NCBI GenBank assembly: GCA_050258375.1
Contig: JBLMYQ010000063.1
Span: 1 to 64,000, forward strand
From: JBLMYQ01 sp050258375
GTDB taxonomy: Bacteria; Bacillota; Clostridia; Acetivibrionales; UBA4821
Direction: 5' to 3'
Length of the DNA: 64,000 nt
Both the position numbers and the translations under genes were made by a program. The notes under the pieces are model-generated. The model ran no database searches and was not told the DNA's origin. It worked only from the letters and a program-made list of their open reading frames with translations. Position 1 is the first letter of the stretch. Each line of letters opens with the position of its first letter. Below are positions 35,340 to 45,235 of the stretch, one piece after another.

Positions 35340-37829
35340 ATGATTAAGAACAGAATGAGATGGAATATAAAGCATACAAATCAAAATGAGCTTAAAAATA
35401 TTATGTATGAAAGTAAAGTATCAGGGCTTGCTGCACGAGTCCTTTTAAACAGAGATTTTACTGATGATGAAAAAATAAATACATTTCTCAATTCAGATAT
35501 TGCAAAGCTTCATCCTCCATTTCTGTTGAAAGATATGGATAAGGCAGTGGAAATAATCATTGATAAGATTCATCAAAATGAAAAAATCTTAATATATGGA
35601 GATTATGATGCTGACGGCGTAACCAGTACAGCTGTGCTTTATGATTTTCTGAAAAGAGCAGACGCTGATGTTGATTATTACATTCCGGACAGAAGCCTAG
35701 ATGGCTACGGGTTAAACATGGAAAGCCTTAAAAGGATATCTGTTTGTAATTATTCTCTTGTAATAACGGTTGATAACGGTATTTCGGCAGTCGAAGAAAT
35801 TAAATATATTAAGGATTTAGGTATTGAGATTGTTGTAACAGATCACCATGAATGTGGAGAAGTTATTCCTGAAGCAAATGCAGTTATAAATCCTAAGCAA
35901 AGTGATTGTGAATATCCTTTTAAGTTTTTGGCAGGTGTCGGAGTTGCCTTTAAGCTTGTTTGTGCATTGGCTGAAAGATTAGGGAAAAATCATGAGGTTA
36001 TTGAGAAATATATTGAAATAGTATGTATTGGAACTATTGGAGACATTGTTCCTTTAATTGGAGAAAATAGGATTCTGGTGAAGCATGGGCTGGAGAGAAT
36101 ACCAAGCAGCAGGAATCTTGGAATAAAGGCTTTATGCCAAGATGCAGGAATTGCAAAATACAATACATGGTCAGTTGCATTTATGCTTGTGCCCAGGATT
36201 AATGCTGCTGGGAGGCTTGGTGGTGCTAAAAGAGCTGTTGAGCTGTTTACAACAGATGATATGGATACAGCCAGAAATATTGCGCATGAGTTGGGCGAGG
36301 AAAATAAAAACAGGCAGGAAATTGAGGCAGAAGTTCTAAATGAGGTATTAGAAAAAATAGAAAAGGAAAATATTCATACTAAAAGTATAATAATAGTTGG
36401 CGGAGAGGCTTGGCACCATGGCGTTGTGGGAATTGCAGCTTCAAGAATAGTAGAGAAATTTAATAAGCCTTGTATTATAGCATCATTTGAGGATGGAATT
36501 GGAAGGGGCTCTGGCAGAAGCATTGATGGGGTTAATCTTTTCGAGGTTTTGACAGGTTGTTCATGCTTTCTTGAAAAGTTTGGGGGACATGAGCTTGCGG
36601 GTGGAATAACTATTACGCAGGGTAATTTTGATGCGTTTAAGGAAAAAGCGGAAGAGCTTGTAGATAAAATAACAGAAGGCAAGATACTGACAAAAAGTAT
36701 AGCTGTCGAGGGTATTATAGGTATTGAGGAATTATCTTATTCTAACGTTAAGGACTTGGAACTATTAGAGCCTTTTGGAACGGCTAATCCTGCTCCTGTT
36801 TTTTGCATGGAAAATGCTGAAATTGCGAGTATGCGAACTGTTGGTGATAAAAAGCATTTGAAGCTTAATATAAGGAGTGGCAGTAGTCAGGTTGAGGCTA
36901 TAGGCTTCCAAATGGGTGAATTTATAGATTCTTTAAAGCAGGGAGATAGAATAGACCTGATTTTTACTACTGAAACCTGTCACTATGGAGGACGGAATTA
37001 TGTACAGATGGTGATAAAGGATTTGTGTACAAATAATGAAGCAGAATGTGAGGAAAGGTACTTTGAAGCATTAGATGATGCAATATTGAATTGCGAAAAT
37101 GCAGTTGACAGCTTAAATACAAATTTTATTAAAAAGAATAGAGAATATGCTATAATTGAAGAATTCTTAAAAAATGGCAGTAAAAATCTATTCATAATAA
37201 ATACGTTAAAAGTGTATAAGCAGATTGCTTCCTTCTTAAGTAAAAAATTAACAGGCGACTTTGAGATAAAATATAGATGTGATAATGATATTGCAGCTAA
37301 AAATGTTTTTCTTATCAGCCCAATATTGAGGGAAGTAAATTTTTCGGCATATAATAATGTAATTTTATGCGACGCCTTTTTTAAAGTAGATTATTATGAT
37401 AAAATAATTAATAAGTGTAAAGATATTTCTGTTTATTCACTTTATCAGGATGGAGAAATTGAATACAATTTTGAAGTGCTTAAAAAGATTAAAATTGATA
37501 GAAATCATCTTGAAGCAGTTTATAAATTGATTAGAAAATACAGCAGTGACAATATTCTTAAATTATCTCAGAATGAGTTATTAGAAAGGCTGTCAAAAGA
37601 ATTTAATATAAAAAGTAATTTATTTTTATTAAAAAAAAGTTTAGAAATTTTTCAGGAAATTAATCTTTTGCAGAATAAGATTGAAGATGGCATAATGAAT
37701 ATTATGCTTATATCTACGGAAAGTAAGAAAGCAAGTCTTGAGGATTCAAGGATTTACAGATTGCTATCCAATTGTGAGAAAGAATTCAACAATAATTCCA
37801 AGAAAATAATCAAACTAATTTATGGTTAG
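35340..37829 (+). CDS. recJ: single-stranded-DNA-specific exonuclease RecJ
   Basis: 829 aa from the ATG at 35340, with CGGAG upstream; the frame is open 15 codons earlier without a site. The DHH domain shows YGDYDADGVTSTAVLYDF, VITVDNGISA and VTDHHECGE. The DHHA1 domain shows GVNLFEVLTGCS and FGGHELAGGITI, followed by the OB-fold part (FGTANPAPVFCME). A ~270-residue C-terminal extension of low complexity (Lys/Ile/Asn-rich) follows, as in other Firmicute RecJ proteins. It acts 5' to 3' in recombination and mismatch repair. It lies directly upstream of rel. Confidence 0.93.
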   Translation: MIKNRMRWNIKHTNQNELKNIMYESKVSGLAARVLLNRDFTDDEKINTFLNSDIAKLHPPFLLKDMDKAVEIIIDKIHQNEKILIYGDYDADGVTSTAVLYDFLKRADADVDYYIPDRSLDGYGLNMESLKRISVCNYSLVITVDNGISAVEEIKYIKDLGIEIVVTDHHECGEVIPEANAVINPKQSDCEYPFKFLAGVGVAFKLVCALAERLGKNHEVIEKYIEIVCIGTIGDIVPLIGENRILVKHGLERIPSSRNLGIKALCQDAGIAKYNTWSVAFMLVPRINAAGRLGGAKRAVELFTTDDMDTARNIAHELGEENKNRQEIEAEVLNEVLEKIEKENIHTKSIIIVGGEAWHHGVVGIAASRIVEKFNKPCIIASFEDGIGRGSGRSIDGVNLFEVLTGCSCFLEKFGGHELAGGITITQGNFDAFKEKAEELVDKITEGKILTKSIAVEGIIGIEELSYSNVKDLELLEPFGTANPAPVFCMENAEIASMRTVGDKKHLKLNIRSGSSQVEAIGFQMGEFIDSLKQGDRIDLIFTTETCHYGGRNYVQMVIKDLCTNNEAECEERYFEALDDAILNCENAVDSLNTNFIKKNREYAIIEEFLKNGSKNLFIINTLKVYKQIASFLSKKLTGDFEIKYRCDNDIAAKNVFLISPILREVNFSAYNNVILCDAFFKVDYYDKIINKCKDISVYSLYQDGEIEYNFEVLKKIKIDRNHLEAVYKLIRKYSSDNILKLSQNELLERLSKEFNIKSNLFLLKKSLEIFQEINLLQNKIEDGIMNIMLISTESKKASLEDSRIYRLLSNCEKEFNNNSKKIIKLIYG

Positions 37830-37858
37830 AGGTTATAGGCATAAAGAAAGGAAGCATC

Positions 37859-40033
37859 ATGGAGGAGCAGCTATATCAAAAACTGATTGCCAGAATAAAA
37901 GAATATTATCCACAATGCGATTTTGCAGAACTTGAGAAAGCATACAATTTTGCAAAAAATAAGCATGAGGGACAGACAAGAATTTCCGGTGAGCCCTACA
38001 TAGTGCATCCTTTGGAGGTTGCTAATCTGCTTGCTAATATTGAGCTTGACAGTACTTCTATTGTTGCCGGATTATTGCATGATATAATCGAAGATACGGA
38101 ATGTACATTTGAGCAGATTCAAAGCGAATTTGGAAGCGAAGTTGCCTTAATTGTTGATGGAGTAACCAAGCTTGAAAAAATTCCTTATACAACAAAAGAG
38201 GAACAGCAGGTTGAGAATCTTAGAAAAATGTTTCTTTCAATGGCTAAGGACATCAGAGTTATACTAATTAAGCTTGTTGATAGAATTCATAATATGAGAA
38301 CTCTAAAATACAAAACTCCTGAAAAACAGCTTGAAAAAGCAAGAGAAACTCTTGAAATTTATGCGCCGCTTGCTCACAGGCTTGGTATGTATAAAATTAA
38401 GTGGGAGCTTGAGGATTTAAGCTTAAGATATATTGACCCAAAGGGTTACTACGAATTGGTAGACAAGATTTCCAAGAAACGAAGAGAAAGAGAAGCATTT
38501 ATTGAAGACATAGTTAAAACCCTTAATGAAAAATTACTTGAATTGAATGTTGAAGCAACAATAGAGGGAAGACCAAAGCATTTTTACAGCATATACAGGA
38601 AGATGAAGGAACAGAATAAAACGCTGGAACAGATTTATGATTTGTTTGCAGTTAGAATAATTGTAAATTCTATTCAGGATTGCTACAGTGCATTAGGGCT
38701 TGTGCATGAGCTTTATAAGCCTATGCCCGGAAGGTTTAAGGATTATATTGGAATTCCAAAGCCAAATATGTACCAATCACTTCATACTACTCTTCTAGGC
38801 TTGGAAGGAGTTCCGTTCGAGGTTCAGATTCGTACGTGGGAAATGCATCGTATTGCTGAGTATGGTATTGCAGCTCACTGGAAGTACAAGGAAGGTCAAG
38901 GACAGCAGAAGGATGACATGGATTCTAAGCTTGTGTGGCTAAGGCAGCTTCTTGAATGGCAAAAAGAGATGCGTGACGCAAAAGAGTTTATGGAAACCCT
39001 TAAAGTTGATCTTTTCACGGATGAAGTATTTGTATTTACGCCTAAAGGTGATGTTATTAATTTGCCGGTAAAATCTACGCCTATAGATTTTGCGTATAAT
39101 ATTCACAGTGCAGTTGGAAACAAGATGCTTGGTGCTAAGGTTAATGGCAGAATGGTAAGCCTTGATTATACTCTCAATAATGGAGATATTGTTGAAATTC
39201 TTACGTCATCTAATGTTCATGGACCTAGTCTTGATTGGTTAAAGATAGTCAAGAGTACACAGGCGAAAAACAAAATTTTGCAGTGGTTTAAAAAGGAACG
39301 TAGAGAAGAAAACATTATAAAAGGTAAAGATTCAATCGAGAAGGAGCTTAAGAAGCATGGATTGGTTTTAAGCCAGCTTCCAAAAGGAGAATGGCTGGAA
39401 ACGGTATTCAGGCGTTATGGATATAATTCAGTGGAAGATTGTCTGGCGAGTGTTGGCTATGGAGGTATTACAGCCTTAAAGATTGCCACTAAAATAGTGG
39501 AAGAGTTTAAAAAGCAGGATAAGTCAGCACCTGCCGAGCCTGTTATAGTGGAGCCGGAAAATAAACCTAGCAGGAGAAAAGAAAAAGGGCCTGAAAGCGG
39601 CATAGTTGTTAAAGGAATTGAAAACTGTCTTGTCAGGTTGTCCAAATGCTGTAATCCACTTCCCGGCGATGATATAATGGGCTATATTACAAGAGGAAGA
39701 GGTGTTTCAGTACACAGAGCTGACTGTACAAATGTTAAGGAATTTGAGAGTGAACAGGACAGAATCGTAGAGGTTCACTGGTATGTAGTGCCAAATCTTT
39801 CATATAATGCAAACTTGCAGATACAGGCATTTGATAGGAATGGATTATTTGTTGAAATTTCTAATACTGTTACAGAGGCTAAAGCTGTAATGAGGGCAAT
39901 TAATGCAAGGACTGTAAAGAATAAAACTGCAGTTATGAATTTAACCATTGAAATACATGACACCGAGCAGCTTGAAAAAATTATTAAAAAGATTAAGAGG
40001 GTGGAAGGGGTTTATGAAGTCACCCGCTACTAA
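37859..40033 (+). CDS. rel: bifunctional (p)ppGpp synthetase/hydrolase Rel
   Basis: 724 aa, full length for long RSH enzymes. The HD hydrolase domain (~25-180) has HPLEVANLL and LLHDIIEDTE. The synthetase (~235-345) has GRPKHFYSIYRKM and YQSLHTTLLG. The TGS domain (~385-450) has VFVFTPKGDVINLP. The zinc-finger/conserved-Cys part has RLSKCCNPLPGDDIMGY, and the C-terminal ACT domain ends with RVEGVYEVTRY. Both catalytic halves look intact. It makes and degrades the stringent-response alarmone. Confidence 0.96.
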   Translation: MEEQLYQKLIARIKEYYPQCDFAELEKAYNFAKNKHEGQTRISGEPYIVHPLEVANLLANIELDSTSIVAGLLHDIIEDTECTFEQIQSEFGSEVALIVDGVTKLEKIPYTTKEEQQVENLRKMFLSMAKDIRVILIKLVDRIHNMRTLKYKTPEKQLEKARETLEIYAPLAHRLGMYKIKWELEDLSLRYIDPKGYYELVDKISKKRREREAFIEDIVKTLNEKLLELNVEATIEGRPKHFYSIYRKMKEQNKTLEQIYDLFAVRIIVNSIQDCYSALGLVHELYKPMPGRFKDYIGIPKPNMYQSLHTTLLGLEGVPFEVQIRTWEMHRIAEYGIAAHWKYKEGQGQQKDDMDSKLVWLRQLLEWQKEMRDAKEFMETLKVDLFTDEVFVFTPKGDVINLPVKSTPIDFAYNIHSAVGNKMLGAKVNGRMVSLDYTLNNGDIVEILTSSNVHGPSLDWLKIVKSTQAKNKILQWFKKERREENIIKGKDSIEKELKKHGLVLSQLPKGEWLETVFRRYGYNSVEDCLASVGYGGITALKIATKIVEEFKKQDKSAPAEPVIVEPENKPSRRKEKGPESGIVVKGIENCLVRLSKCCNPLPGDDIMGYITRGRGVSVHRADCTNVKEFESEQDRIVEVHWYVVPNLSYNANLQIQAFDRNGLFVEISNTVTEAKAVMRAINARTVKNKTAVMNLTIEIHDTEQLEKIIKKIKRVEGVYEVTRY

Positions 40034-40042
40034 TATTATTGT

Positions 40043-40259
40043 AAGGAAATTGTGATAAGCATCGTCTAGCTGTGTCAAGAGGTAATTGCAAAATGCTCAC
40101 ATATATCTAGATATGCTCCGCTTTTGCAATTACCACCTTCCTTGCTATACTTGCTTCTGACAATTCCCACTTCCTAGAAAGCTCATGTAATGTAAGATTT
40201 ACATTGCTTCTAGCCAGTCCCGAAGGGAATTGTGAAAGCGTCGTCTGGCTGTGTCAAAG
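40043..40259. repeat. composite palindromic and direct-repeat element between rel and dtd
   Basis: Two ~35-bp direct repeats, 40043-40079 and 40223-40257, share AATTGTGA, AAGC.TCGTCT and GCTGTGTCAA. Between them a 13-bp perfect inverted repeat, GGTAATTGCAAAA (40081-40093) with TTTTGCAATTACC (40122-40134), encloses the near-palindrome CATATATCTAGATATG. A second nested hairpin, CTAGAAAGC...GCTTCTAG with AATGTAA/TTACATT inside, spans 40174-40212. Part of 40141-40170 is an inverted relative of the direct repeats. There is no coding potential. It looks like a mobile palindromic element (MITE-like) or a structured RNA. Confidence 0.65.
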
Positions 40260-40290
40260 TTTATAAAAACTAAAAGGAGGAGACAAAATC

Positions 40291-40749
40291 TTGAAAGCAG
40301 TTTTGCAGAGAGTTTTGAAAGCAAGTGTTACGGTTGATAATGAGGTTATCGGAAAAATCGGACAAGGCATCCTTGTTTTACTTGGAGTGGGAGCAGATGA
40401 TACAATTGATGATGTAAAATATTTAGTTGAGAAGATTATAAATTTAAGGATTTTCTCTGATGAATATGATAAAATTAACTTATCAGTAAAAGATATTCAA
40501 GGGCAGCTTCTTGTGGTTTCACAATTTACTCTTATGGCTGACTGCCGAAAGGGAAGAAGACCTAGCTTTGATAGTGCCGCTAAACCTGAAATGGCTAATG
40601 AGCTTTATAAAGTATTTATAGAGGAATGCAGGAAACAGGAAATACATGTTGAAACGGGCAGGTTTCAGGCTGAAATGAATGTTGAACTATGCAACCATGG
40701 GCCGGTTACAATTATCTTAAACAGTAAAGATGCAAAGAAGGCGGGATAG
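40291..40749 (+). CDS. dtd: D-aminoacyl-tRNA deacylase
   Basis: 152 aa, starting with TTG 8 nt after GGAGGAG. The signature [20 protein letters not shown] at the start, [19 protein letters not shown] in the middle and the C-terminal [15 protein letters not shown] (NxGPVT) are all present. The enzyme removes D-amino acids and glycine from mischarged tRNA. It is followed at 2 nt by the MBL-fold hydrolase. Confidence 0.95.
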   Translation: MKAVLQRVLKASVTVDNEVIGKIGQGILVLLGVGADDTIDDVKYLVEKIINLRIFSDEYDKINLSVKDIQGQLLVVSQFTLMADCRKGRRPSFDSAAKPEMANELYKVFIEECRKQEIHVETGRFQAEMNVELCNHGPVTIILNSKDAKKAG

Positions 40750-40751
40750 GT

Positions 40752-41378
40752 ATGATAATAAAACTAGAACTTGGAATGTTAGAAACAAACTGCTATATAT
40801 TTGTTGATGAAGAAACCCGTCAAGGAATGATTATTGATCCTGGAGATGATGTAACTAAATTACTTGATATAATAAATAATGAAAAGATTCAAATCAAATA
40901 TATTGTTTTGACGCATGGGCATTGGGACCATATTGGAGTAGTTGATAGGATAAAGGTTCATACTGGTGCTGAGGTGTTAATACATGAGGATGACAAGGAA
41001 TGCCTTAATGATTCTACAAAAAGCTTATCATATTTACTTGGAATAATAGGGCCAATTATTTCAGCAGATAGATTGATTAAAGACGGAGATGAAATAATAA
41101 TTGGGAATACAACATTTAAGGTGATACATACACCGGGGCACACAGCAGGAAGTATATGCATGCATGGTGGAGATATTCTGTTTTCCGGTGATACTCTTTT
41201 TAGAGGGACAGTAGGCAGGACAGATTTGCCGGGAGGAAATGCCGAACAGTTAAAGCAGTCTATTAAAAATAAACTTTTAGTTTTGAATGATGAAGTAAAT
41301 GTTTATCCGGGGCATGGAGGATATACAACTATAGGTAAGGAAAGACCATATTTCGAAAATAGGTGGGAGAATGATTGA
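40752..41378 (+). CDS. MBL-fold metallo-hydrolase (glyoxalase II-like)
   Basis: 208 aa. The zinc motif THGHWDHIG (HxHxDH), later HTPGHTAGS, SGDTLF and a final VYPGHGGYTTIGKE are those of the YqgX/glyoxalase II-like subgroup. It sits between dtd and hemZ with almost no spacing, as in many clostridia. Substrate is probably a glutathione- or other thioester-like compound, not determined by sequence. Confidence 0.88.
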   Translation: MIIKLELGMLETNCYIFVDEETRQGMIIDPGDDVTKLLDIINNEKIQIKYIVLTHGHWDHIGVVDRIKVHTGAEVLIHEDDKECLNDSTKSLSYLLGIIGPIISADRLIKDGDEIIIGNTTFKVIHTPGHTAGSICMHGGDILFSGDTLFRGTVGRTDLPGGNAEQLKQSIKNKLLVLNDEVNVYPGHGGYTTIGKERPYFENRWEND

Positions 41379-42852
41379 AGTCTGTTTATCAGGACATGCA
41401 TTTGAATATGAAGTGAAAGACATAGTAAGCCTCTTTTATAGTGAACCGATTGTGTTTAACCCATCCAAAACCCCTTTCTTGAAAGAGAGGGGCTTAATTA
41501 TTTTTAGCATAATTGAGGAAGCGGGGGAAGAGATTGAATCTATCACCAGAGTTGAAGGCAAAGATATATCTTTTGAGTTTAAGTCAAAAGCCAAAATTCC
41601 AAAAACACCTATGCTTAAAAAAAGAGTTATTCGAAGAATGGTTAAACTGGGGATACTCAATGTTCTTGAAGAGTTTGAATCCAGAAAAATTCCGTGGGGA
41701 ATACTGACGGGAATACGTCCAACCAAAATTATACGTGAGCTTGAAGATAGAGGTTTTAATGATAAAAGCATACCTGAAAAATTAGAGCAGGAATTTGGAA
41801 TATCGCCGGAAAAGGCAAATCTTATGCTGCAAGTTTCAAGGAATGAAAAAAGCTTTCTAAACCGAGATGATTCAAATAAGATTTCTATCTATTTGGGTGT
41901 GCCATTTTGTCCGGATAAATGTTTGTACTGTTCGTTTATGACTAATCCAATAAAGGGCTTTCAGCATCTTGTTTTACCATATATGGAGGCAGTTAAAAAG
42001 GAAATTGATTTGGTTGGGAAAATGCTTAATCAAAGAAACTGGGAAATTGAAACACTCTATGTTGGAGGGGGAACTCCAACTTCGTTAGGCAATGTACTGT
42101 TGGAAGAGCTTATGCTAAGTATGGATAAAGCTTTCAAGCTTGGACATATAAAGGAGATTACTGTTGAAGCGGGCAGACCCGATACCTTGGATTATGAAAA
42201 GATTAGAATACTAAAGAAATTTGGTGCAAACAGAATTAGTATAAATCCTCAAACCATGAATGAATTAACACTTGAGCTAATTGGCAGGAAGCATAATGCT
42301 GAAAGTATACAAAAAGCATTTGAATTAGCAAGAAAAGCTGGTTTTAACAATATTAACATGGATATTATTGCCGGACTTCCCGGAGAAAACTTTGATATGT
42401 TTGATTATACAATAGAAAAAATACGGGAGCTTTCTCCGGATAGTATAACGGTTCATACTCTTGCACTAAAAAAAGGTGCCAATCTTGTTAGAAAGAAGAA
42501 CAGCTATTTTCTGCCTGATGAAGACACTGTACAAAAAATGCTGGAAAACTGCAGACAAAAAACAACTCAAATGGACATGATTCCGTATTATTTGTACAGG
42601 CAGAAAAATATGATTGGACTTCAGGAGAATGTAGGATACAGTTTACCCGGTAAAGAATGTATATACAATATAAAGATGATTGAGGAGGTTCAAAATATTA
42701 TTGCATTAGGTCCCGGAGGGGTATCAAGGATTATGGATTTTGAAACCAAAAAGATAAACAAAATTTATAATGATAGAAGTACTGAAGGATATATTTCAAG
42801 AATTGATGAAATGATAGAAAGGAAGAAGGAAGCCATAAAAAATAAGACATGA
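41371..42852 (+). CDS. hemZ: HemZ-type coproporphyrinogen III oxidase-like radical SAM protein
   Basis: 493 aa, starting 8 bp inside the preceding gene. Residues 1-165 are the extra N-terminal region found in HemZ (GILTGIRPTKI). The radical SAM cluster motif is VPFCPDKCLYCSF (C-x3-C-x2-C, about 180), followed by LYVGGGTPTSL, NRISINPQTMNELTL and MDIIAGLPGE. Family members are oxygen-independent coproporphyrinogen dehydrogenases or related heme chaperones. No other heme gene is here. Function by similarity only. Confidence 0.9.
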   Translation: MIEVCLSGHAFEYEVKDIVSLFYSEPIVFNPSKTPFLKERGLIIFSIIEEAGEEIESITRVEGKDISFEFKSKAKIPKTPMLKKRVIRRMVKLGILNVLEEFESRKIPWGILTGIRPTKIIRELEDRGFNDKSIPEKLEQEFGISPEKANLMLQVSRNEKSFLNRDDSNKISIYLGVPFCPDKCLYCSFMTNPIKGFQHLVLPYMEAVKKEIDLVGKMLNQRNWEIETLYVGGGTPTSLGNVLLEELMLSMDKAFKLGHIKEITVEAGRPDTLDYEKIRILKKFGANRISINPQTMNELTLELIGRKHNAESIQKAFELARKAGFNNINMDIIAGLPGENFDMFDYTIEKIRELSPDSITVHTLALKKGANLVRKKNSYFLPDEDTVQKMLENCRQKTTQMDMIPYYLYRQKNMIGLQENVGYSLPGKECIYNIKMIEEVQNIIALGPGGVSRIMDFETKKINKIYNDRSTEGYISRIDEMIERKKEAIKNKT

Positions 42853-42875
42853 AAGTATTTCAGTCTTATTTTTTT
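42841..42875 (+). terminator. rho-independent terminator overlapping the hemZ stop
   Basis: AATAAGAC (42841-42848) with GTCTTATT (42863-42870), plus an inner TGAAA/TTTCA extension and a following T run. The hemZ stop codon is inside the hairpin. Confidence 0.85.
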
Positions 42876-43035
42876 ATTTGATTTTTTTCTTAGGCTTAGT
42901 TTTCCCCCTTAATATCTCTTTAAATGATTGACTTCCCTGCTTTGAGAATTCAGTTTTGTTTGCTTCATCTATTTTTTGGGGATTTTCATGAGAAAGAATA
43001 AGTGGATTCCCTCCCGGTATGTAGCCAGTTTTCAT
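42874..43035 (-). CDS. 53-aa small basic protein, unknown
   Basis: 53 codons plus stop. AAAGGAGG lies 8 nt before the ATG at 43035, one of the best ribosome binding sites in the window. The protein is MKTGYIPGGNPLIL, then a polar middle rich in Gln, Ser and Asn, then a very basic end (RGKTKPKKKIK). No membrane helix or known domain. The reading frame ends in the T run of the hemZ terminator. It is small enough to be missed by annotation pipelines. A real gene is likely; function unknown. Confidence 0.6.
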   Translation of the reverse strand: MKTGYIPGGNPLILSHENPQKIDEANKTEFSKQGSQSFKEILRGKTKPKKKIK

Positions 43036-43214
43036 TTACATGCCTCCTTTGAAAATAATCATCAGGATAAAAACATAAAAAATACAAGCTTTTTAAAATA
43101 TATATTAATACTATTATATTGTAATTTTATGAAATGGTAAAGAAAATATTAATGCAATCCAGAATTGACCATGATACAATGGAATGTAATCAGAAGAGGA
43201 AGGAGACTGCTTGC

Positions 43215-44093
43215 ATGGATTGGTTTTGCTTAATATTGATATCAATGGTGCTTTCAGGAATAAACAGCTTTTTGTTTAAGGGAACAGCTATAAAAAAGAT
43301 AAATAAATTTTATATATCAGCTACTTATGTATATGTACAATTTGGACTTACATTGTTATTGTTTTTACTGACCGATCCAAGCTTTAATAATTTAAAAGAA
43401 ACTATAATTTTTGCGATTATAATATCAGTTGGCTTTTATTTAAGATTGATTTGCGACTTAAAGGCCTTTGAATATATCCCTACAAATATATTGTTACCAG
43501 TCGCTTCACTTAATGTTTTAGTAATTGTAATGTTTGGGTATTTCTTTTTAAATGAGAAAATAAAACCTATTCAATTTGTTGGCATATTTATTCTTATGAT
43601 CTCGGTAATACTTATAAATAGGCAGGCAAAGAGGAAAAATGATAGTATTGATGGAATTAAAAATTTAAAAAAAGGATTATTGTTTGGATTTTTAGGAATA
43701 ATACCTTCTTCAGTGGCTAATATTTTTAATAAGCTTGCTGTTACCTACGTTGATATGAAGCTGTTAAGTACCTGCGTGTTATTTTTTATTGCAATTATTT
43801 CTTCAGCTATATATTTCACAAAATATAGGGAAGAGCATAGAAGCTTAACAAAAGAACATAAGAAAGAAGTTTTTAAATACAGTGGTATAATTGGATTATT
43901 TGCATTCCTTGCATATATAACATATCTAAGTTCTTTAAGGATTGGTCCGCTTTCACTGATAATGTCTATTTCATCATCTTCAATAGTAATTACAGTACTA
44001 TTATCAGCATGGAAGTACAAGGAAGAATTAAGCTGGATACGTATGGCATATATAATGCTTGCTGTTGTGGGTGTAGCTTTAATAAGGATTTAA
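43215..44093 (+). CDS. EamA/DMT-family transporter
   Basis: 292 aa from the ATG at 43215 with GGAAGGAG upstream; 27 earlier in-frame codons are hydrophilic and unlike the family. About ten membrane helices in two EamA halves, with the end-of-half features ...FFLNEKIKPIQFVGIFILM and YKEELSWIRMAYIMLAVVG. Members export amino acids, nucleosides or other metabolites. Monocistronic; substrate unknown. Confidence 0.88.
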   Translation: MDWFCLILISMVLSGINSFLFKGTAIKKINKFYISATYVYVQFGLTLLLFLLTDPSFNNLKETIIFAIIISVGFYLRLICDLKAFEYIPTNILLPVASLNVLVIVMFGYFFLNEKIKPIQFVGIFILMISVILINRQAKRKNDSIDGIKNLKKGLLFGFLGIIPSSVANIFNKLAVTYVDMKLLSTCVLFFIAIISSAIYFTKYREEHRSLTKEHKKEVFKYSGIIGLFAFLAYITYLSSLRIGPLSLIMSISSSSIVITVLLSAWKYKEELSWIRMAYIMLAVVGVALIRI

Positions 44094-44107
44094 GTAAATC
44101 TTAAAAG

Positions 44108-44146
44108 AGTCCCTTATCCTATAAAATTAGGAGAAGGGGCTTTTTA
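44108..44146 (+). terminator. rho-independent terminator after the EamA gene
   Basis: AGTCCCTT (44108-44115) pairs with AAGGGGCT (44134-44141), with an inner TCCTA/TAGGA extension and a T run after it. Confidence 0.8.
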
Positions 44147-44235
44147 TTTATGTGATAGCAGTAATTTGAAAGTTATCAATTGTTTTCTGTTTGTAGTATA
44201 ATTAAGAAGATTTTTTGAATTTAGGTGGTGCAAAT

Positions 44236-45168
44236 GTGAAAATTGATAGACTTGTTTCGATATTAGTGATTTTGCTTAGAAAAGAGCGTATATCAGCTAA
44301 AGAGCTTTCGGAGATGTTTGATGTTTCAGTTCGAACAATTCTTCGTGATGTTGAGGCAATAAATCTTGCGGGAATACCTATAGTTACCTATCAGGGTTCA
44401 AATGGGGGAATAAGTATCGCTGAAGGATACCGTCTCGATAAAAGCGTTCTTAATGCTGATGATATGGCTATGGTTATAACTGCTTTAAAAGGCATAGAGG
44501 GTAATTTATCTGATAGCAGACACAAAATTCTTATGGAGAAACTAAAAAATACATTATCAAAATCTCAGCTTCAGCTGCTTGATTCTAAGCTTAATCAATT
44601 TATAATAGATGTTTCCCCTTGGGGAGTAAGTGAACAACAAAAAAACAAGGTTTCTTTAATAAGAAAGGCAATAGAAGAGTTTAAAGAAATTCAATTTGAT
44701 TATACTGATTCAAATGGTCAAATGACCAGTAGAAAAGTAGAACCGTATTCACTTTTTTTAAAAGCTCAAAAATGGTATTTATATGCATGGTGTACCAAAC
44801 GGGAAGATTTCCGATTTTTCAAGATATCCAGAACAAAAAATCTGGTGGTCTTAAATACTACATACAAAAAAAGAGAAATATCTCATGAAGATATAGCTAT
44901 AGATTATGAATGGAATAGTCCAAAAGATTCTATCGAAATAGAGCTGCTTTTTGAAAAAGAAATGAAAAGCATAGTTGAAGATTGGTTTGGCGCAGAATCA
45001 TTTGAAGATGAAAATGGAAGGATAACGGTTAAAACATTTATGCTTGAAAATAATTGGCTTTATGGATTTATATTGAGTTTTGGGACTGGTGTAGAAGTAA
45101 TAAATCCCCCACATATTAGAAAAATTCTTGGTGAAATTGCTGAAGGGATAAAGAAAAAATATTCTTAA
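44236..45168 (+). CDS. HTH/WYL-domain transcriptional regulator
   Basis: 310 aa from GTG at 44236, behind AGGTGG; a TTG 21 nt earlier is less likely. The N-terminal DeoR-type winged helix (ISAKELSEMFDVSVRTILRD) is followed by the WYL domain (~135-230; SRKVEPYSLFLKAQKWYLYAW, with the WYL tripeptide) and a WCX-type C-terminal extension. WYL domains bind small ligands or nucleic acids. The next gene, 67 nt downstream, is a GyrI-like ligand-binding protein, a frequent partner of YafY-type regulators. Confidence 0.9.
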   Translation: MKIDRLVSILVILLRKERISAKELSEMFDVSVRTILRDVEAINLAGIPIVTYQGSNGGISIAEGYRLDKSVLNADDMAMVITALKGIEGNLSDSRHKILMEKLKNTLSKSQLQLLDSKLNQFIIDVSPWGVSEQQKNKVSLIRKAIEEFKEIQFDYTDSNGQMTSRKVEPYSLFLKAQKWYLYAWCTKREDFRFFKISRTKNLVVLNTTYKKREISHEDIAIDYEWNSPKDSIEIELLFEKEMKSIVEDWFGAESFEDENGRITVKTFMLENNWLYGFILSFGTGVEVINPPHIRKILGEIAEGIKKKYS

Positions 45169-45235
45169 CAAACATGACATACAGATGACATATTCCAAAT
45201 GTTAAAATTAAGAAAAAGCTAAGGGGGTAACAACT

